Below, one piece after another: positions 24,936 through 33,656 of a DNA stretch of 39,546 nucleotides. The notes under the pieces were generated by a model that saw nothing but the letters and a program-made list of their open reading frames with translations, had not been told where the DNA came from and did no database searches. The position numbers were made by a program, and so were the translations under genes. Numbering within the stretch: position 1 is the first letter of the stretch; each line of letters begins with the position of its first letter. The stretch covers positions 1 to 39,546 of the forward strand of contig JAMPCJ010000013.1 of NCBI GenBank assembly GCA_023666275.1. Direction: 5' to 3'. This stretch comes from Treponema brennaborense. GTDB lineage: Bacteria; Spirochaetota; Spirochaetia; Treponematales; Treponemataceae.

Positions 24936-25604
24936 ATGCGAAAAGAAATCAAAGCGGTTGCTTTTGACATAGACGGAACGTTATATGCAAATTGGCGGCT
25001 GTACATTTTGATATGGCCGCATTTCTTGAAGAATATCAGATTTTTTATTGCATACCAAAAAGTCCGTTCCGTGCTGCATCGGACGGCGCCGCTCGCGGAT
25101 TTTTTCGAATATCAGGCGCGGCTGCTTGCGGAGCGCATAAAAACCGCCCCGCATGAAGCGAAAAATCTTATCGACATGCATATTTATTCCGGACTGAAAA
25201 AATATTTTGCCCGCGTAAAGCCGTTCCCGCATGTGGAAGAAACATTCAAAAAATTAAAGGCTGCCGGCTGCAAAATAGGCATTCTGTCCGATTTCCCGCC
25301 GGAACAAAAGGGCGATTTATGGGGACTGAAAAAATACTGCGATGTTATTCTCGGTTCCGAATCCTGCGGTGCGCTGAAACCTTCCATTTATTCTTTCGGG
25401 CAGCTTGTCGACGCGCTTGATACGCCGCCGGAGCATATTTTGTATGTCGGCAACAGTATTTCCGCGGATATCATCGGCGCGAAAAACGCCGGAATGCAGA
25501 CAGCGTATCTCAAGCCGCTGTTTTCGTTTTTTTCCTGCCGCAAAGCTGCCGCGGATATTTCTTTCAGGAACTATCGCCAATTGCAGCGATTTATGCTACA
25601 GTAA
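24936..25604 (+). CDS. HAD-superfamily hydrolase
   Basis: 222 residues from ATG 24936; a GTG at 24930 would add two residues. Motif I is VAFDIDGTLY (nucleophile Asp11, Asp13), motif II GILSDFPPEQK, motif III Lys in GALKPSIYSFGQL, and motif IV VGNSISADIIGAKNAGM. An alpha-helical cap follows motif I (about 30-95). This is a subfamily IA HAD, probably a phosphatase of the phosphoglycolate- or haloacid-type group. Substrate unknown. There is no SD, and the -10 TATACT lies six bases before the ATG, consistent with a leaderless transcript. Confidence 0.85.
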   Translation: MRKEIKAVAFDIDGTLYANWRLYILIWPHFLKNIRFFIAYQKVRSVLHRTAPLADFFEYQARLLAERIKTAPHEAKNLIDMHIYSGLKKYFARVKPFPHVEETFKKLKAAGCKIGILSDFPPEQKGDLWGLKKYCDVILGSESCGALKPSIYSFGQLVDALDTPPEHILYVGNSISADIIGAKNAGMQTAYLKPLFSFFSCRKAAADISFRNYRQLQRFMLQ

Positions 25605-25817
25605 GAAATAACTTGCGGAAATGAGGATTTAAAAGCGGGCGCCGAAGACGCGCAGCGGAACCGAACCGTGCCGAACGGGCGCGGCGGATGCCGTCTTATT
25701 CCTGATTAAACCTCATATAAATGCAGGTTTTCGGAAGCTGAAGTTTTTGCGGCGCCGCATTTTTATTTTGTTGCGGTGCGGCTTTTTATAAAATCGCAGT
25801 ATTCGGGACGGAAAAAA

Positions 25818-28800
25818 ATGGTTATTACCAGTATTATCACAATATCTGCCGCTTTGGGAATTGTGCTTGTGTTCCGGCAGGCCGATAAAAACAATCGGTC
25901 GTTGGATAAAGTAAAGCGTTTTTCGGACAAAATAAAAGATGAACTGGAAAGTTTTTTCAACGAGCATATCGAAAAATTGCAGAATGCCGCCGCAGAGCTG
26001 GATGTAAAACAGTCTCAGACGGTCGCGGCAGTCAAGCGGCTCGAAAAAAGCCGGCAGGATTTCGACGAAAAAAACGAAATGCTTTCCGCACGGGTTTCTT
26101 CGATCGAAGCCATGGAAAAGCAGCTTTCCGAATACAGTGCGTCTATTTCCGAACTTATGGAAATGAGCGTTCAGGTTGAAGAAAATCTTCGGCGGATAAA
26201 AAACGAATCGGCAATCGTAACAAAACTCGACGGAAAAATCGCTGCCTGCCGAAAACAAATCGATGCCGCGGATGCCAAGCTTGCGTCTTTGGAACAGGAT
26301 TTTTCGGCACGCAATGAAGCGAATTTGGCAAAAGCAGGCGAAGCGGTTTTTGCCGCGCTGGATGAAAAAGCTTCTGTTTTGAATGCGCAGATAACGGCGG
26401 CGGAAGAAACCAACAAGCAGTTCATGCAGTCCGTAAACAAGGAATTTCAGCGTGCCATGGAAGCCGCCGCAAAAAAAGCCGACGCGCTTGAAGATGCTGC
26501 TTTTGAAAAACTGAAGCAAAAGGCGCGCGAACGTGTCGAAAAATATCATCAGGCTATTGATGAAAAAAATCACGCAATGCAGGACATTATCAAGGGGAAA
26601 ATACAGGAAACCGCAGGACTTGCAAAGACATTCAAAGCATCCTGGTTTGAAGAATCGCAGAATCTGCTTGCGTCAATGCGCGGCGAGCTCGAACAGTTCC
26701 GTGTTGAATACGGCGCCGCGAAAAAAGAAGTTTCCGCGGACGTCAATGCGCTGCGTTCTTCGGTTGATGACGCTATTTCCGGTATTGCCGCGCGTCTTGG
26801 GGATTCGCAGACGCAGACGGAAAGTTTCCGGCGGGATTTATCAGGGCAAATGGAGCAGCTGCAATCCGATATTTCTTCTTCGCGCAAGCAGTACGAAACG
26901 GAAATCGCGGAATTCGCCGCCGGCATGAAGACGGAAATTGCCGATTCCCGCGACACGTTCGAAAAAGCACTGCGGACTTTGCGTGCCGATTATGAAAACC
27001 GCAGCGCTTCGTGCTATGAAGAAATAGATGCCCAGCTTGAAAAGTACCGCAAAAATATGCAGAGCCGTTTCCGTCAGTTTGAAACGGTTTTGCCGGAAAT
27101 CGGCAATATCGAAAAGAATCTGCGCGTTCTGATAAGCGCCGCTTCGGAAAAAGCAGCCGCCGATTTTTCGGCATTTGCGGCTGCGCAGAAAAAATCGCAG
27201 GCGGAATTTTCCGCGGAAATAAACGGGCAGTCCGATGAAATATCTTCCCGCATGGAAAATCTGGAAAACGAACTGAACGAATTGAAATCCCGCGCCTATG
27301 ATAACGTTTCCGAAAAATTAAAAGGATTCGAAGATGATTTCTTTGCGGATCTCGAAAAACGCAGCGGAGATATTGAAACGGCGCTTGAGCAGTGGCGCAT
27401 GGGCTTTGACGATAAAATGGCGCTGCTTTCGGACAACAGTGAAGCAGCGCGCCGCGAAATCGAAAGCGCGCATACCGATGCTATCAGGGAACAAACCGCC
27501 GCGCTTCAGGAGAAATACAAGGAATACATGCAGCGCGCCGAAGAAACCATGGCGGCGGGCGAACAGGCTTCCCGCGAGCGCATTGCGAAATTCGACACGG
27601 AGCTTCTTGCGTTTGCCGCCGATTTCCGTGCCGAATTGAATAACGCAAAAGAAACGGCAGCTGCTTCTTTGCGGCAGGAACTGAATGCATTCACGAAAGA
27701 TTTTTCGGAACAATTCAAGCATTCCGAAAAAGACATTGCGCATCAAATAGAAGAAACCGCAAAACATGTTTCCGATGCGCGTGCGCAGTCTACCGCGGAA
27801 CTGGAAACAATCAAAAATGATTTCGCATCATGGAAAGACCGCATAAATCAGCAGTTTGACGAAGTGCGTGATATTTTTGCCGGCAAAGTCGAAAGCCTTG
27901 CGCAGAATGCCAACGATATGATTGCGCAAGTGCAGAATGTGTTCAAAACGGATGTTGCGGATTACGCAGCTCGTGCGGAAGAACTTCAGGAAAAAATATC
28001 GGTTTCGGTGCAGAATCTCGAACAGGAATCCAAAAAAGTTGTCGCCGATTACGAACAGCGTTCCGGCGGATTTCTCAATAAGTTTAAGCAGGCCTATGAC
28101 GCAATGCTTGCGGATACAAATCAGCGCGTCAGAGAACAAAGTATCGATGCGGATCAGCGCCTGCATGAATTGAAAACGCTTGTTCAGGATATAAGCGAGA
28201 AAAACGAAGCCGCACAGGGAAAAATGGTGCTGAAAATGCAGAATGACGCGAATGAACTTAATTCCGTGTTCGATGATATAAAGCAGCAGCTGAAACAATT
28301 TACCTTGCAGACGCAGGTATTCGAAAAAGCCGACGAACTTCGCACTAAACTGGAAAATTCGATGAGCGAATTAAAATCCGAAATCGAGCATGTTGAGTCG
28401 TTCCGAAAAAATGTCGATGAACTTGCTGCGCGGCTGGATAAAGTGCGCAAGATGGAAGAAGACGCTTCTTTGAAAATCCAGCATTTTGCTGCGGCGGGAA
28501 AACGAATAGAAATGCTGGAAAGCGACTTCAGCCGATTCACTGCGCTGTCCGGCACAATGGATCAAAAAATTTCCGAAATGCAGACGGTTACGGACGATTT
28601 GCAGTCCATGCAGCTGGATGTCCGCCGTTTTCAGGAACGCGTATCCGAGATTTCCGGCCGTTATGAACGGCTTGAAAAGAAAAACGACATTCTCAATCAG
28701 ACAATTGCCAATGTTGACAGCGCTTTTGAAAAATTAAAACAGGTTGAGGGAAAAATCGAAGAATGTTCCGCTTCTATTGCCGGCATGCCGGGTCAGATAA

Positions 28801-29195
28801 CGGGACTGAAAACGGATATCGATAAAATTATGAAAGACCGTCCGCAAATTTCGGACGCGGCAAAAAAACTTTCGTCTTTGACTGAAATAATCGAAGACAC
28901 GGAAAACCGTATCGGTTCTCTGCGTGATTCAAAAGAATGGCTGGCTTCGACGGAAAGCCGCTTGCAGGAAATTTCGCGCAATGCGGAGGAATATGTAAAG
29001 CTGCTCGGACAGCTGACAAAAAATTCTTCTGCACCTCGGAAAAAAGAGGACAGCGCGCCGGGAATTTCGCAGCGGGAAAATGTCATACGGCTTGCTCATC
29101 AGGGATGGCAAAAAAACGAAATCGCAGACCGATTGAATTTGACGCTGTCGGAAGTAGAGTTGATTTTGGAATTTTACAACAAAGACGCAAAATAA
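25818..29195 (+). CDS. Giant membrane-anchored coiled-coil protein (SpiroCoCo type)
   Basis: 1125 residues from ATG 25818. An upstream in-frame GTG at 25776 would precede the TATAAAAT box at 25787-25794, so it is not used. One N-terminal membrane segment (MVITSIITISAALGIVLVF) is followed by about 1000 residues of almost unbroken heptad-rich coiled coil, very rich in Glu, Lys, Ala and Gln with few Pro. The C-terminus changes to a compact helix-turn-helix-like unit, NVIRLAHQGWQKNEIADRL-NLTLSEVELILEF (split here), after a Ser/Lys linker. This is the layout of spirochaetal SpiroCoCo proteins, which probably have a structural role in the cell envelope or cytoskeleton. The end HTH may bind DNA or another protein. 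Function is inferred, not known. Confidence 0.85.
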   Translation: MVITSIITISAALGIVLVFRQADKNNRSLDKVKRFSDKIKDELESFFNEHIEKLQNAAAELDVKQSQTVAAVKRLEKSRQDFDEKNEMLSARVSSIEAMEKQLSEYSASISELMEMSVQVEENLRRIKNESAIVTKLDGKIAACRKQIDAADAKLASLEQDFSARNEANLAKAGEAVFAALDEKASVLNAQITAAEETNKQFMQSVNKEFQRAMEAAAKKADALEDAAFEKLKQKARERVEKYHQAIDEKNHAMQDIIKGKIQETAGLAKTFKASWFEESQNLLASMRGELEQFRVEYGAAKKEVSADVNALRSSVDDAISGIAARLGDSQTQTESFRRDLSGQMEQLQSDISSSRKQYETEIAEFAAGMKTEIADSRDTFEKALRTLRADYENRSASCYEEIDAQLEKYRKNMQSRFRQFETVLPEIGNIEKNLRVLISAASEKAAADFSAFAAAQKKSQAEFSAEINGQSDEISSRMENLENELNELKSRAYDNVSEKLKGFEDDFFADLEKRSGDIETALEQWRMGFDDKMALLSDNSEAARREIESAHTDAIREQTAALQEKYKEYMQRAEETMAAGEQASRERIAKFDTELLAFAADFRAELNNAKETAAASLRQELNAFTKDFSEQFKHSEKDIAHQIEETAKHVSDARAQSTAELETIKNDFASWKDRINQQFDEVRDIFAGKVESLAQNANDMIAQVQNVFKTDVADYAARAEELQEKISVSVQNLEQESKKVVADYEQRSGGFLNKFKQAYDAMLADTNQRVREQSIDADQRLHELKTLVQDISEKNEAAQGKMVLKMQNDANELNSVFDDIKQQLKQFTLQTQVFEKADELRTKLENSMSELKSEIEHVESFRKNVDELAARLDKVRKMEEDASLKIQHFAAAGKRIEMLESDFSRFTALSGTMDQKISEMQTVTDDLQSMQLDVRRFQERVSEISGRYERLEKKNDILNQTIANVDSAFEKLKQVEGKIEECSASIAGMPGQITGLKTDIDKIMKDRPQISDAAKKLSSLTEIIEDTENRIGSLRDSKEWLASTESRLQEISRNAEEYVKLLGQLTKNSSAPRKKEDSAPGISQRENVIRLAHQGWQKNEIADRLNLTLSEVELILEFYNKDAK

Positions 29196-29304
29196 TCGAA
29201 TTGCGGGCAGCGCCGGTTTTGCGGTTCGATATTTGCGGCGTAATTATTCATGCGTGATTTTCCGCAAAAGCGCGGTGCCGCATAGTGATCCTGCGGGACA
29301 GCAG

Positions 29305-29778
29305 TCAGCGGGCTAACAGGCAGACAGCCCAGGCGGCTATTGCTTCGCTGCGGCCTATTTCTCCCAGTTTTTCGCCTGTTTTTGCTTTTACGAATATTCT
29401 TTCTTCGGAGCAGCCGAGTACCGCCGCGATGTTTTTGCGCACGGCTTCCCGATACGGAAGAAACTTCGGTTTTTCCAAGGCAATTACGCAGTCAAGATTT
29501 TCGAGTTTCCAGCCGTGTTTTGTAACATCATTCCATGCTGTCCGCAAAAGTTCTGCGGAATCGGCATTTTTCCAGCGCGGATCTTCCGGCGGGAAAAACG
29601 AACCTATATCGCCGAGTGCGGCTGCGCCCAAAAGCGCGTCGGTAACCGCATGAAACAGAACATCGCCGTCCGAATGCCCGTCTTCTCCCGCGTCAAACGG
29701 GAGCCTTATGCCGCTGAGCAGCAGCGGACGTCCGGCTGCAAGACGGTGCAAATCATATCCGAGCCCTATGCGGAACAT
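29305..29778 (-). CDS. ispF: 2-C-methyl-D-erythritol 2,4-cyclodiphosphate synthase
   Basis: 157 residues, the normal IspF size. Signature segments: RIGLGYDLHRLAAGRPLLL (metal-binding Asp and His), GHSDGDVLFHAVTDALLGAA (second metal His), DIGSFFPPEDPRWKNADS and a C-terminal VKAKTGEKLGEIGRSEAIAAW. The enzyme makes MEcPP in the non-mevalonate isoprenoid pathway, as a trimer with zinc. It starts two bases after the carD stop, so the pair is cotranscribed. Bifunctional IspDF is common elsewhere. Here IspF is alone and no ispD is present. Confidence 0.97.
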   Translation of the reverse strand: MFRIGLGYDLHRLAAGRPLLLSGIRLPFDAGEDGHSDGDVLFHAVTDALLGAAALGDIGSFFPPEDPRWKNADSAELLRTAWNDVTKHGWKLENLDCVIALEKPKFLPYREAVRKNIAAVLGCSEERIFVKAKTGEKLGEIGRSEAIAAWAVCLLAR

Positions 29779-29780
29779 TG

Positions 29781-30434
29781 CTATTCTTCGTCCAGATCGT
29801 CGCTGTCGTCCAGAATGTCGTCATCATCTTCGAGGCTTTTATCGGTGCTGTCTTCCGGTTCGAGAAATTCATCGTCGTCGCTGTCGTCCATGATCGTTTT
29901 ATTTGCCGCTGCCGGATGTTTTGCCTGAAGCAGACCGAGCGGTTCAAGTTTTGCATGAATCATTGCTTCGATTTCTTTGGTGCTTTTATTAAGCGAAAGC
30001 GCTATTTCGTCTTCGAGCAGTTTTTTTGCCGAATCGTACAGCTTCCGTTCGAGAATCGGCAGTTCCTTTACTTTGCTCCGATGATACAGGCAGCGCACGA
30101 TTGTCGCAATATCGCTGATGCTGCCTTTTTTCAGCAAGTCGAGATTCATTTGATATCGAAGTTTCCAATCCGATGTTATCGGTTCGAATTCTTCGCCGAT
30201 CATATCAAGCGCTTTCTGCGCTTCTTCTGCCGGCACAATTGCCCGCAGTCCCAGTTCTTCTCCGCGGTCAACGGGAACCATGATAGTCATGTCGGAAACT
30301 TCCAGATAAATAACGTAATACAAAAGTTCCGTGTCTTTGAATTTCTTCGGGCGTATTTCAGTAATCTTTCCGACGCCCTGACTGGGATAGACGATTTTTT
30401 GATTAACCTGAAAAGCGGTTTGATTTTCACTCAT
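29781..30434 (-). CDS. carD: CarD-family transcriptional regulator
   Basis: 217 residues from ATG 30434 (MSENQTAFQ...). The N-terminal CarD/TRCF RNA-polymerase-interacting domain is clear: NQKIVYPSQGVGKITEI, YYVIYLEVSDMTIMVPVDR, GLRAIVPAEEAQ. It is followed by a helical DNA-binding part with LLKKGSISDIATIVRCLYHR and LPILERKLYDSAKKLLEDE. The last 45 residues are an unusual acidic tail of Asp/Glu and Ser. CarD proteins bind RNA polymerase beta and stabilise open promoter complexes. The gene has no SD, and a TATACT box ends nine bases before the ATG. ispF follows. Confidence 0.95.
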   Translation of the reverse strand: MSENQTAFQVNQKIVYPSQGVGKITEIRPKKFKDTELLYYVIYLEVSDMTIMVPVDRGEELGLRAIVPAEEAQKALDMIGEEFEPITSDWKLRYQMNLDLLKKGSISDIATIVRCLYHRSKVKELPILERKLYDSAKKLLEDEIALSLNKSTKEIEAMIHAKLEPLGLLQAKHPAAANKTIMDDSDDDEFLEPEDSTDKSLEDDDDILDDSDDLDEE

Positions 30435-30443
30435 ACGCAAACC

Positions 30444-30449
30444 AGTATA
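30444..30449 (-). promoter_or_regulatory. -10 box of carD, nine bases from the ATG
   Basis: TATACT on the - strand, with nine bases between it and the ATG at 30434. The -35 region is poor (TTTTCT-like). This predicts a leader of only two to four bases. Confidence 0.5.
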
Positions 30450-30505
30450 TCATAAAAAACGCGAATAGAAAAGACGAAATCGGCGGCACCGAATGCGCGC
30501 ACGTG

Positions 30506-32092
30506 CTAACGGTGTTTTTCTGTCTGTGCAATCATCAGCTGCTGTTCCGCTTCCGCAAAATACATGTTTTTGAACGGATGTATGTCAAGCGCATTGTCAT
30601 ACCAGCCTTTGAGGATTGTTTTATCCACTATATTGAATGACAGCGGATGCATCACCGGAAGAATGATGCCGGAATCAAGAAGGTATTGTTCCGCTTCCGC
30701 AAGTTTTCGGTAGCGTGCCTGCGCATCCTGAATGCGGGACGATTCTTCAAGCATCAGGTTGTAGGTTTCGTCATTCCAGGCGCTTTCGTTCAGCGACGAG
30801 CCGCCGCGGAATAATTCCAGAAATGCGAGCGGATCCGCAAAATCTCCGATCCAGGTGTACGAGAATAAATCCGCATTCCAGCTGGCGATGCTTTGCATGT
30901 AGCGGTTCGGCGGCGTTTTGCGGATAACAAGTTCCACGCCTATTTCTTTCCAGGCATTTTTCAGCAGTTCCGCTTGTTTCCGCATATATTCCGTGTCGGG
31001 AATGGCAAAGACAATTTGTTTTTTTTTGTTTTCGATGCCGGCTTTTCGGAGCAGTGTTTTTGCGGTTTCGATATCGTAATCGCCGGAGCCGGGAATTTCG
31101 GGGTAGCCCGGCAGCGGCACTATCAGTGTTTCCGCTTTCATGGAATTATTCGGACGCAGTTCGTCCCAGGGGACAGCGTACAAAAGCGCGTTGCGGGCAT
31201 CTGCGTTGTTCCATGGTTCACGATGCGCTTTGAAAAACAGATATTCCGTGCCGAACTGCGTCGAAATGCAGAGTGCCGAACGATCTATGATTTTTTCGAG
31301 CTGTGCGCCGCCGCCGGCAATCCAGTCCGCGTTTCCGGTATTGAACAGATATGTATTCTCTTCTTTGTCGTCGGAAAGAAGAATCCGTATGACGGGAACG
31401 GCAACGTTTTTTTCGTCGCGGTAGTGCGTGTTTTTTTTCAGGACAATTTCCGTTTTCGTGTATGATTCGAGCACATACGCGCCGCTGTATATTTGTTTCC
31501 CCGGTATGACGGCGGAAAATGCGTGATGGCAGAGCAGTTTATCCAAATGTTCCGTCGGTGCCGATAATTTTACGGTCAGCGTATGTGCATCTTTTGCCGT
31601 AATGCCGACGGATTCTGCCGAACCGCTGCCGTTCCTGTATGCTTCGGCGCCGTCGATGCAGTCAAGCAGTGAAGCAAACGGCGCGCGGAGTTTCGGCGAC
31701 AGCAATGCAAGCCATGCTTCGCGGAAAACATCGGCGGTAATCGGAGTGCCGTCGCTGAAAAACGCATCGCTGCGCAGGGAAAAAGTCCAGGTGAGTTTGT
31801 TCCGCGATACTTTGAAAGTTTCTGCGAGCGCCGGCTGCGCATTCAATGACTGCGGATTGTATGAAAACAAACCTTCGTATAATCCGTTGAGAATTTGCGC
31901 TTCCGTGCTGTAGTTTGCCGTATGCGGATTCAAATCATAATCGAATACGGATTCTATTATGACCAGTTCTCTTTCGGCTGACTGCCGTATCGATATGTGC
32001 GGCAGCGGAGTGTTTTTTTCCGCATGCATATAAAACGCGGCAGATGCGGCAAAACACAAAAGCATTGCGCGTGCTTTTTTTCGGCTACACAT
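30506..32092 (-). CDS. Extracellular solute-binding protein (oligopeptide/SBP_bac_5)
   Basis: 528 residues with an N-terminal signal peptide (ARAMLLCFAASAAFYMHA) but no convincing lipobox, so it is probably periplasmic. SBP_bac_5 features: STEAQILNGLYEGLFSYN, AETFKVSRNKLTWTFSLR, DAFFSDGTPITADVFREAW, and late NADLFSYTWIGDFADPLAFL. These proteins deliver oligopeptides or similar ligands to ABC transporters. No permease or ATPase genes are nearby. Its ATG lies eight bases inside the 3' end of the upstream unknown gene, so translation is coupled. The ligand cannot be predicted. Confidence 0.92.
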   Translation of the reverse strand: MCSRKKARAMLLCFAASAAFYMHAEKNTPLPHISIRQSAERELVIIESVFDYDLNPHTANYSTEAQILNGLYEGLFSYNPQSLNAQPALAETFKVSRNKLTWTFSLRSDAFFSDGTPITADVFREAWLALLSPKLRAPFASLLDCIDGAEAYRNGSGSAESVGITAKDAHTLTVKLSAPTEHLDKLLCHHAFSAVIPGKQIYSGAYVLESYTKTEIVLKKNTHYRDEKNVAVPVIRILLSDDKEENTYLFNTGNADWIAGGGAQLEKIIDRSALCISTQFGTEYLFFKAHREPWNNADARNALLYAVPWDELRPNNSMKAETLIVPLPGYPEIPGSGDYDIETAKTLLRKAGIENKKKQIVFAIPDTEYMRKQAELLKNAWKEIGVELVIRKTPPNRYMQSIASWNADLFSYTWIGDFADPLAFLELFRGGSSLNESAWNDETYNLMLEESSRIQDAQARYRKLAEAEQYLLDSGIILPVMHPLSFNIVDKTILKGWYDNALDIHPFKNMYFAEAEQQLMIAQTEKHR

Positions 32093-33500
32093 CCGTTATT
32101 CCCAATTTTTTCATCTGCATCTGTTCTTCGATTATGGAAACGTATTCCGCTTTTCTCTGATTTGTTTTTACCAATACGTTTTTGAGAGCGGTGAGTTCCA
32201 TTTTCATTCCCTTGATTTTCGCCTTGTCCAGCGGCTGCGCCGTCGTTTTGAAAAAAGAATCAAGAGCGTTCAGCGTTACAAGCAAATGCTGACATTCCGA
32301 AAGCTGTGCGGAAATCATGTCCATGATTTTATCGTCGGGCAGGGCTTCTATTTTTTGATATCCGGGCGTTTTTTTTACGGCAAAGGCGGCGTAATAGCGG
32401 CAGCGCCGTTTTAAATCGGTGATAAAATCCTGAATAACGATACTTTCCGTCCGATGCGACTGAGAAAGAGAATCCGCAAGGGCAAGCCGATACGTAATCG
32501 GCGGCTCTTGGATATTAAATGCCTTGCGCATTGCTTTTTTGATTTTTTCGAAAATGCCGTTGTTTTCGCTGTCAAGCACTTCTTTGTTTTCTTCGATTTT
32601 TACCGTTATTTGTTCGAGATGCGGTTCCGCCGCGGCAAGAGAACGGACGGCATCCATCAGCATGTTTTTGGTATTTATCTGCGCTTGTTTTTTTGTTTCC
32701 GTTTTCTGCTGAACAGATAATTTTTGCAGCAGCTTTTCGCGCAGCGAATCCTTGTCGGCGGAATATTCTTCTTTGATGATTTCATCGATAAGTTCCGGAT
32801 AAAACGGAAATTTGCCGAGTGCGGACGGAAATAATTTTTTTATCTGCTGAACCGCGTTGTCGTGCGATGCAGCCGCCAGCCCTGCCGCAAAAGACGGATG
32901 CGACAAAACTTTTTTGCGGACTTCGCCTTTGTATGCTTCCCGCTGAAAATCCATGAGTACTTCCAGCGAGGCATTTATCTGCTTGATGCATTTCGCCGCG
33001 TTGCTGATGCTGTCGTTGACGACTTTTGCGGAAAGCGCGTCTGTTCCCTGCCGCACGGAAATCAGAATTTCCGCCAGTACGCGCGTATTTTTTTTTGGGG
33101 CGCTGGCGGTCAGCGAGTCCCATTGGAAATAATTGTTGAAAGCAACCAATTTTTTTATGCGGTCGGCAGTAAAAGTGGAAACGGAAAATTTCAGGTAATT
33201 GCAGATAAAATCGAGCATCGAATTAAAGTCGGACAAGCGGATGCTTATTTTCATCTGCCGGTCATTGTCGGAAAAATCCGATTCATCCAGCAGCGTTATA
33301 TCCGAAATTTTTTTGTCGTGTTTATATGGATCCTCTTTTATAACGCCTTTTTTCAGCAGTGTCTGCGTCAGATTTTCCATGTACGTATGCAAATCTCTGT
33401 ACGCGGCAAGAATTTTCGGCAGTTCTGCGGAATCGTACCAGGCAGCTTTGTCGTCCAGTGCCGCCAACAACTTTTCTTGGAAAGAAATATTACCGTCCAT
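32085..33500 (-). CDS. Conserved-looking helical protein of unknown function
   Basis: 471 residues, soluble, no signal peptide or membrane segment. It is almost entirely helical with many Lys, Glu and Ala. Recognisable landmarks are an N-terminal LAALDDKAAWYDSAELPKIL, DESDFSDNDRQMKISIRLSD, a central FPSALGKFPFYPELIDEIIK and a C-terminal coiled region (LKNVLVKTNQRKAEYVSII). I do not recognise a family. It overlaps the oligopeptide-binding protein gene by eight bases and is divergent from thrS. The promoter at 33510-33538 ends nine bases before the ATG and no SD is present. Confidence 0.8.
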   Translation of the reverse strand: MDGNISFQEKLLAALDDKAAWYDSAELPKILAAYRDLHTYMENLTQTLLKKGVIKEDPYKHDKKISDITLLDESDFSDNDRQMKISIRLSDFNSMLDFICNYLKFSVSTFTADRIKKLVAFNNYFQWDSLTASAPKKNTRVLAEILISVRQGTDALSAKVVNDSISNAAKCIKQINASLEVLMDFQREAYKGEVRKKVLSHPSFAAGLAAASHDNAVQQIKKLFPSALGKFPFYPELIDEIIKEEYSADKDSLREKLLQKLSVQQKTETKKQAQINTKNMLMDAVRSLAAAEPHLEQITVKIEENKEVLDSENNGIFEKIKKAMRKAFNIQEPPITYRLALADSLSQSHRTESIVIQDFITDLKRRCRYYAAFAVKKTPGYQKIEALPDDKIMDMISAQLSECQHLLVTLNALDSFFKTTAQPLDKAKIKGMKMELTALKNVLVKTNQRKAEYVSIIEEQMQMKKLGITDV

Positions 33501-33509
33501 AATATTTCA

Positions 33510-33538
33510 ATTATCGGCTATTCCGGTGTTTTTCTCAA
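33510..33538 (-). promoter_or_regulatory. Promoter of the 471-residue protein gene
   Basis: On the - strand: TTGAGA (33538-33533), 17-base spacer, GATAAT (33515-33510), then nine bases to the ATG at 33500. Good spacing, no SD: a leaderless arrangement. It lies back to back with the thrS promoter, the two -35 boxes six bases apart. Confidence 0.6.
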
Positions 33539-33544
33539 GTATTG

Positions 33545-33573
33545 TTGACGCTGAAATGGCAAAGCGTTATGCT
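33545..33573 (+). promoter_or_regulatory. thrS promoter
   Basis: TTGACG (33545-33550), 17-base spacer, TATGCT (33568-33573). The leader to thrS is about 77 bases and contains a small stem CGCAG/CTGCG before the AAGGA SD. No T-box motif is seen. Confidence 0.6.
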
Positions 33574-33656
33574 GATTCCGGCGTTGGCATAACCGCCTGC
33601 CGAATATTAACAAATGGTTTCCGCAGGTTGTATCTGCGAACCGAAGGATTGCTATT

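Noticed and set aside
33574-33656. T-box or tRNA-like control in the thrS leader
   Set aside because: The leader is too short and lacks the T-box consensus. The small stem is not specific.
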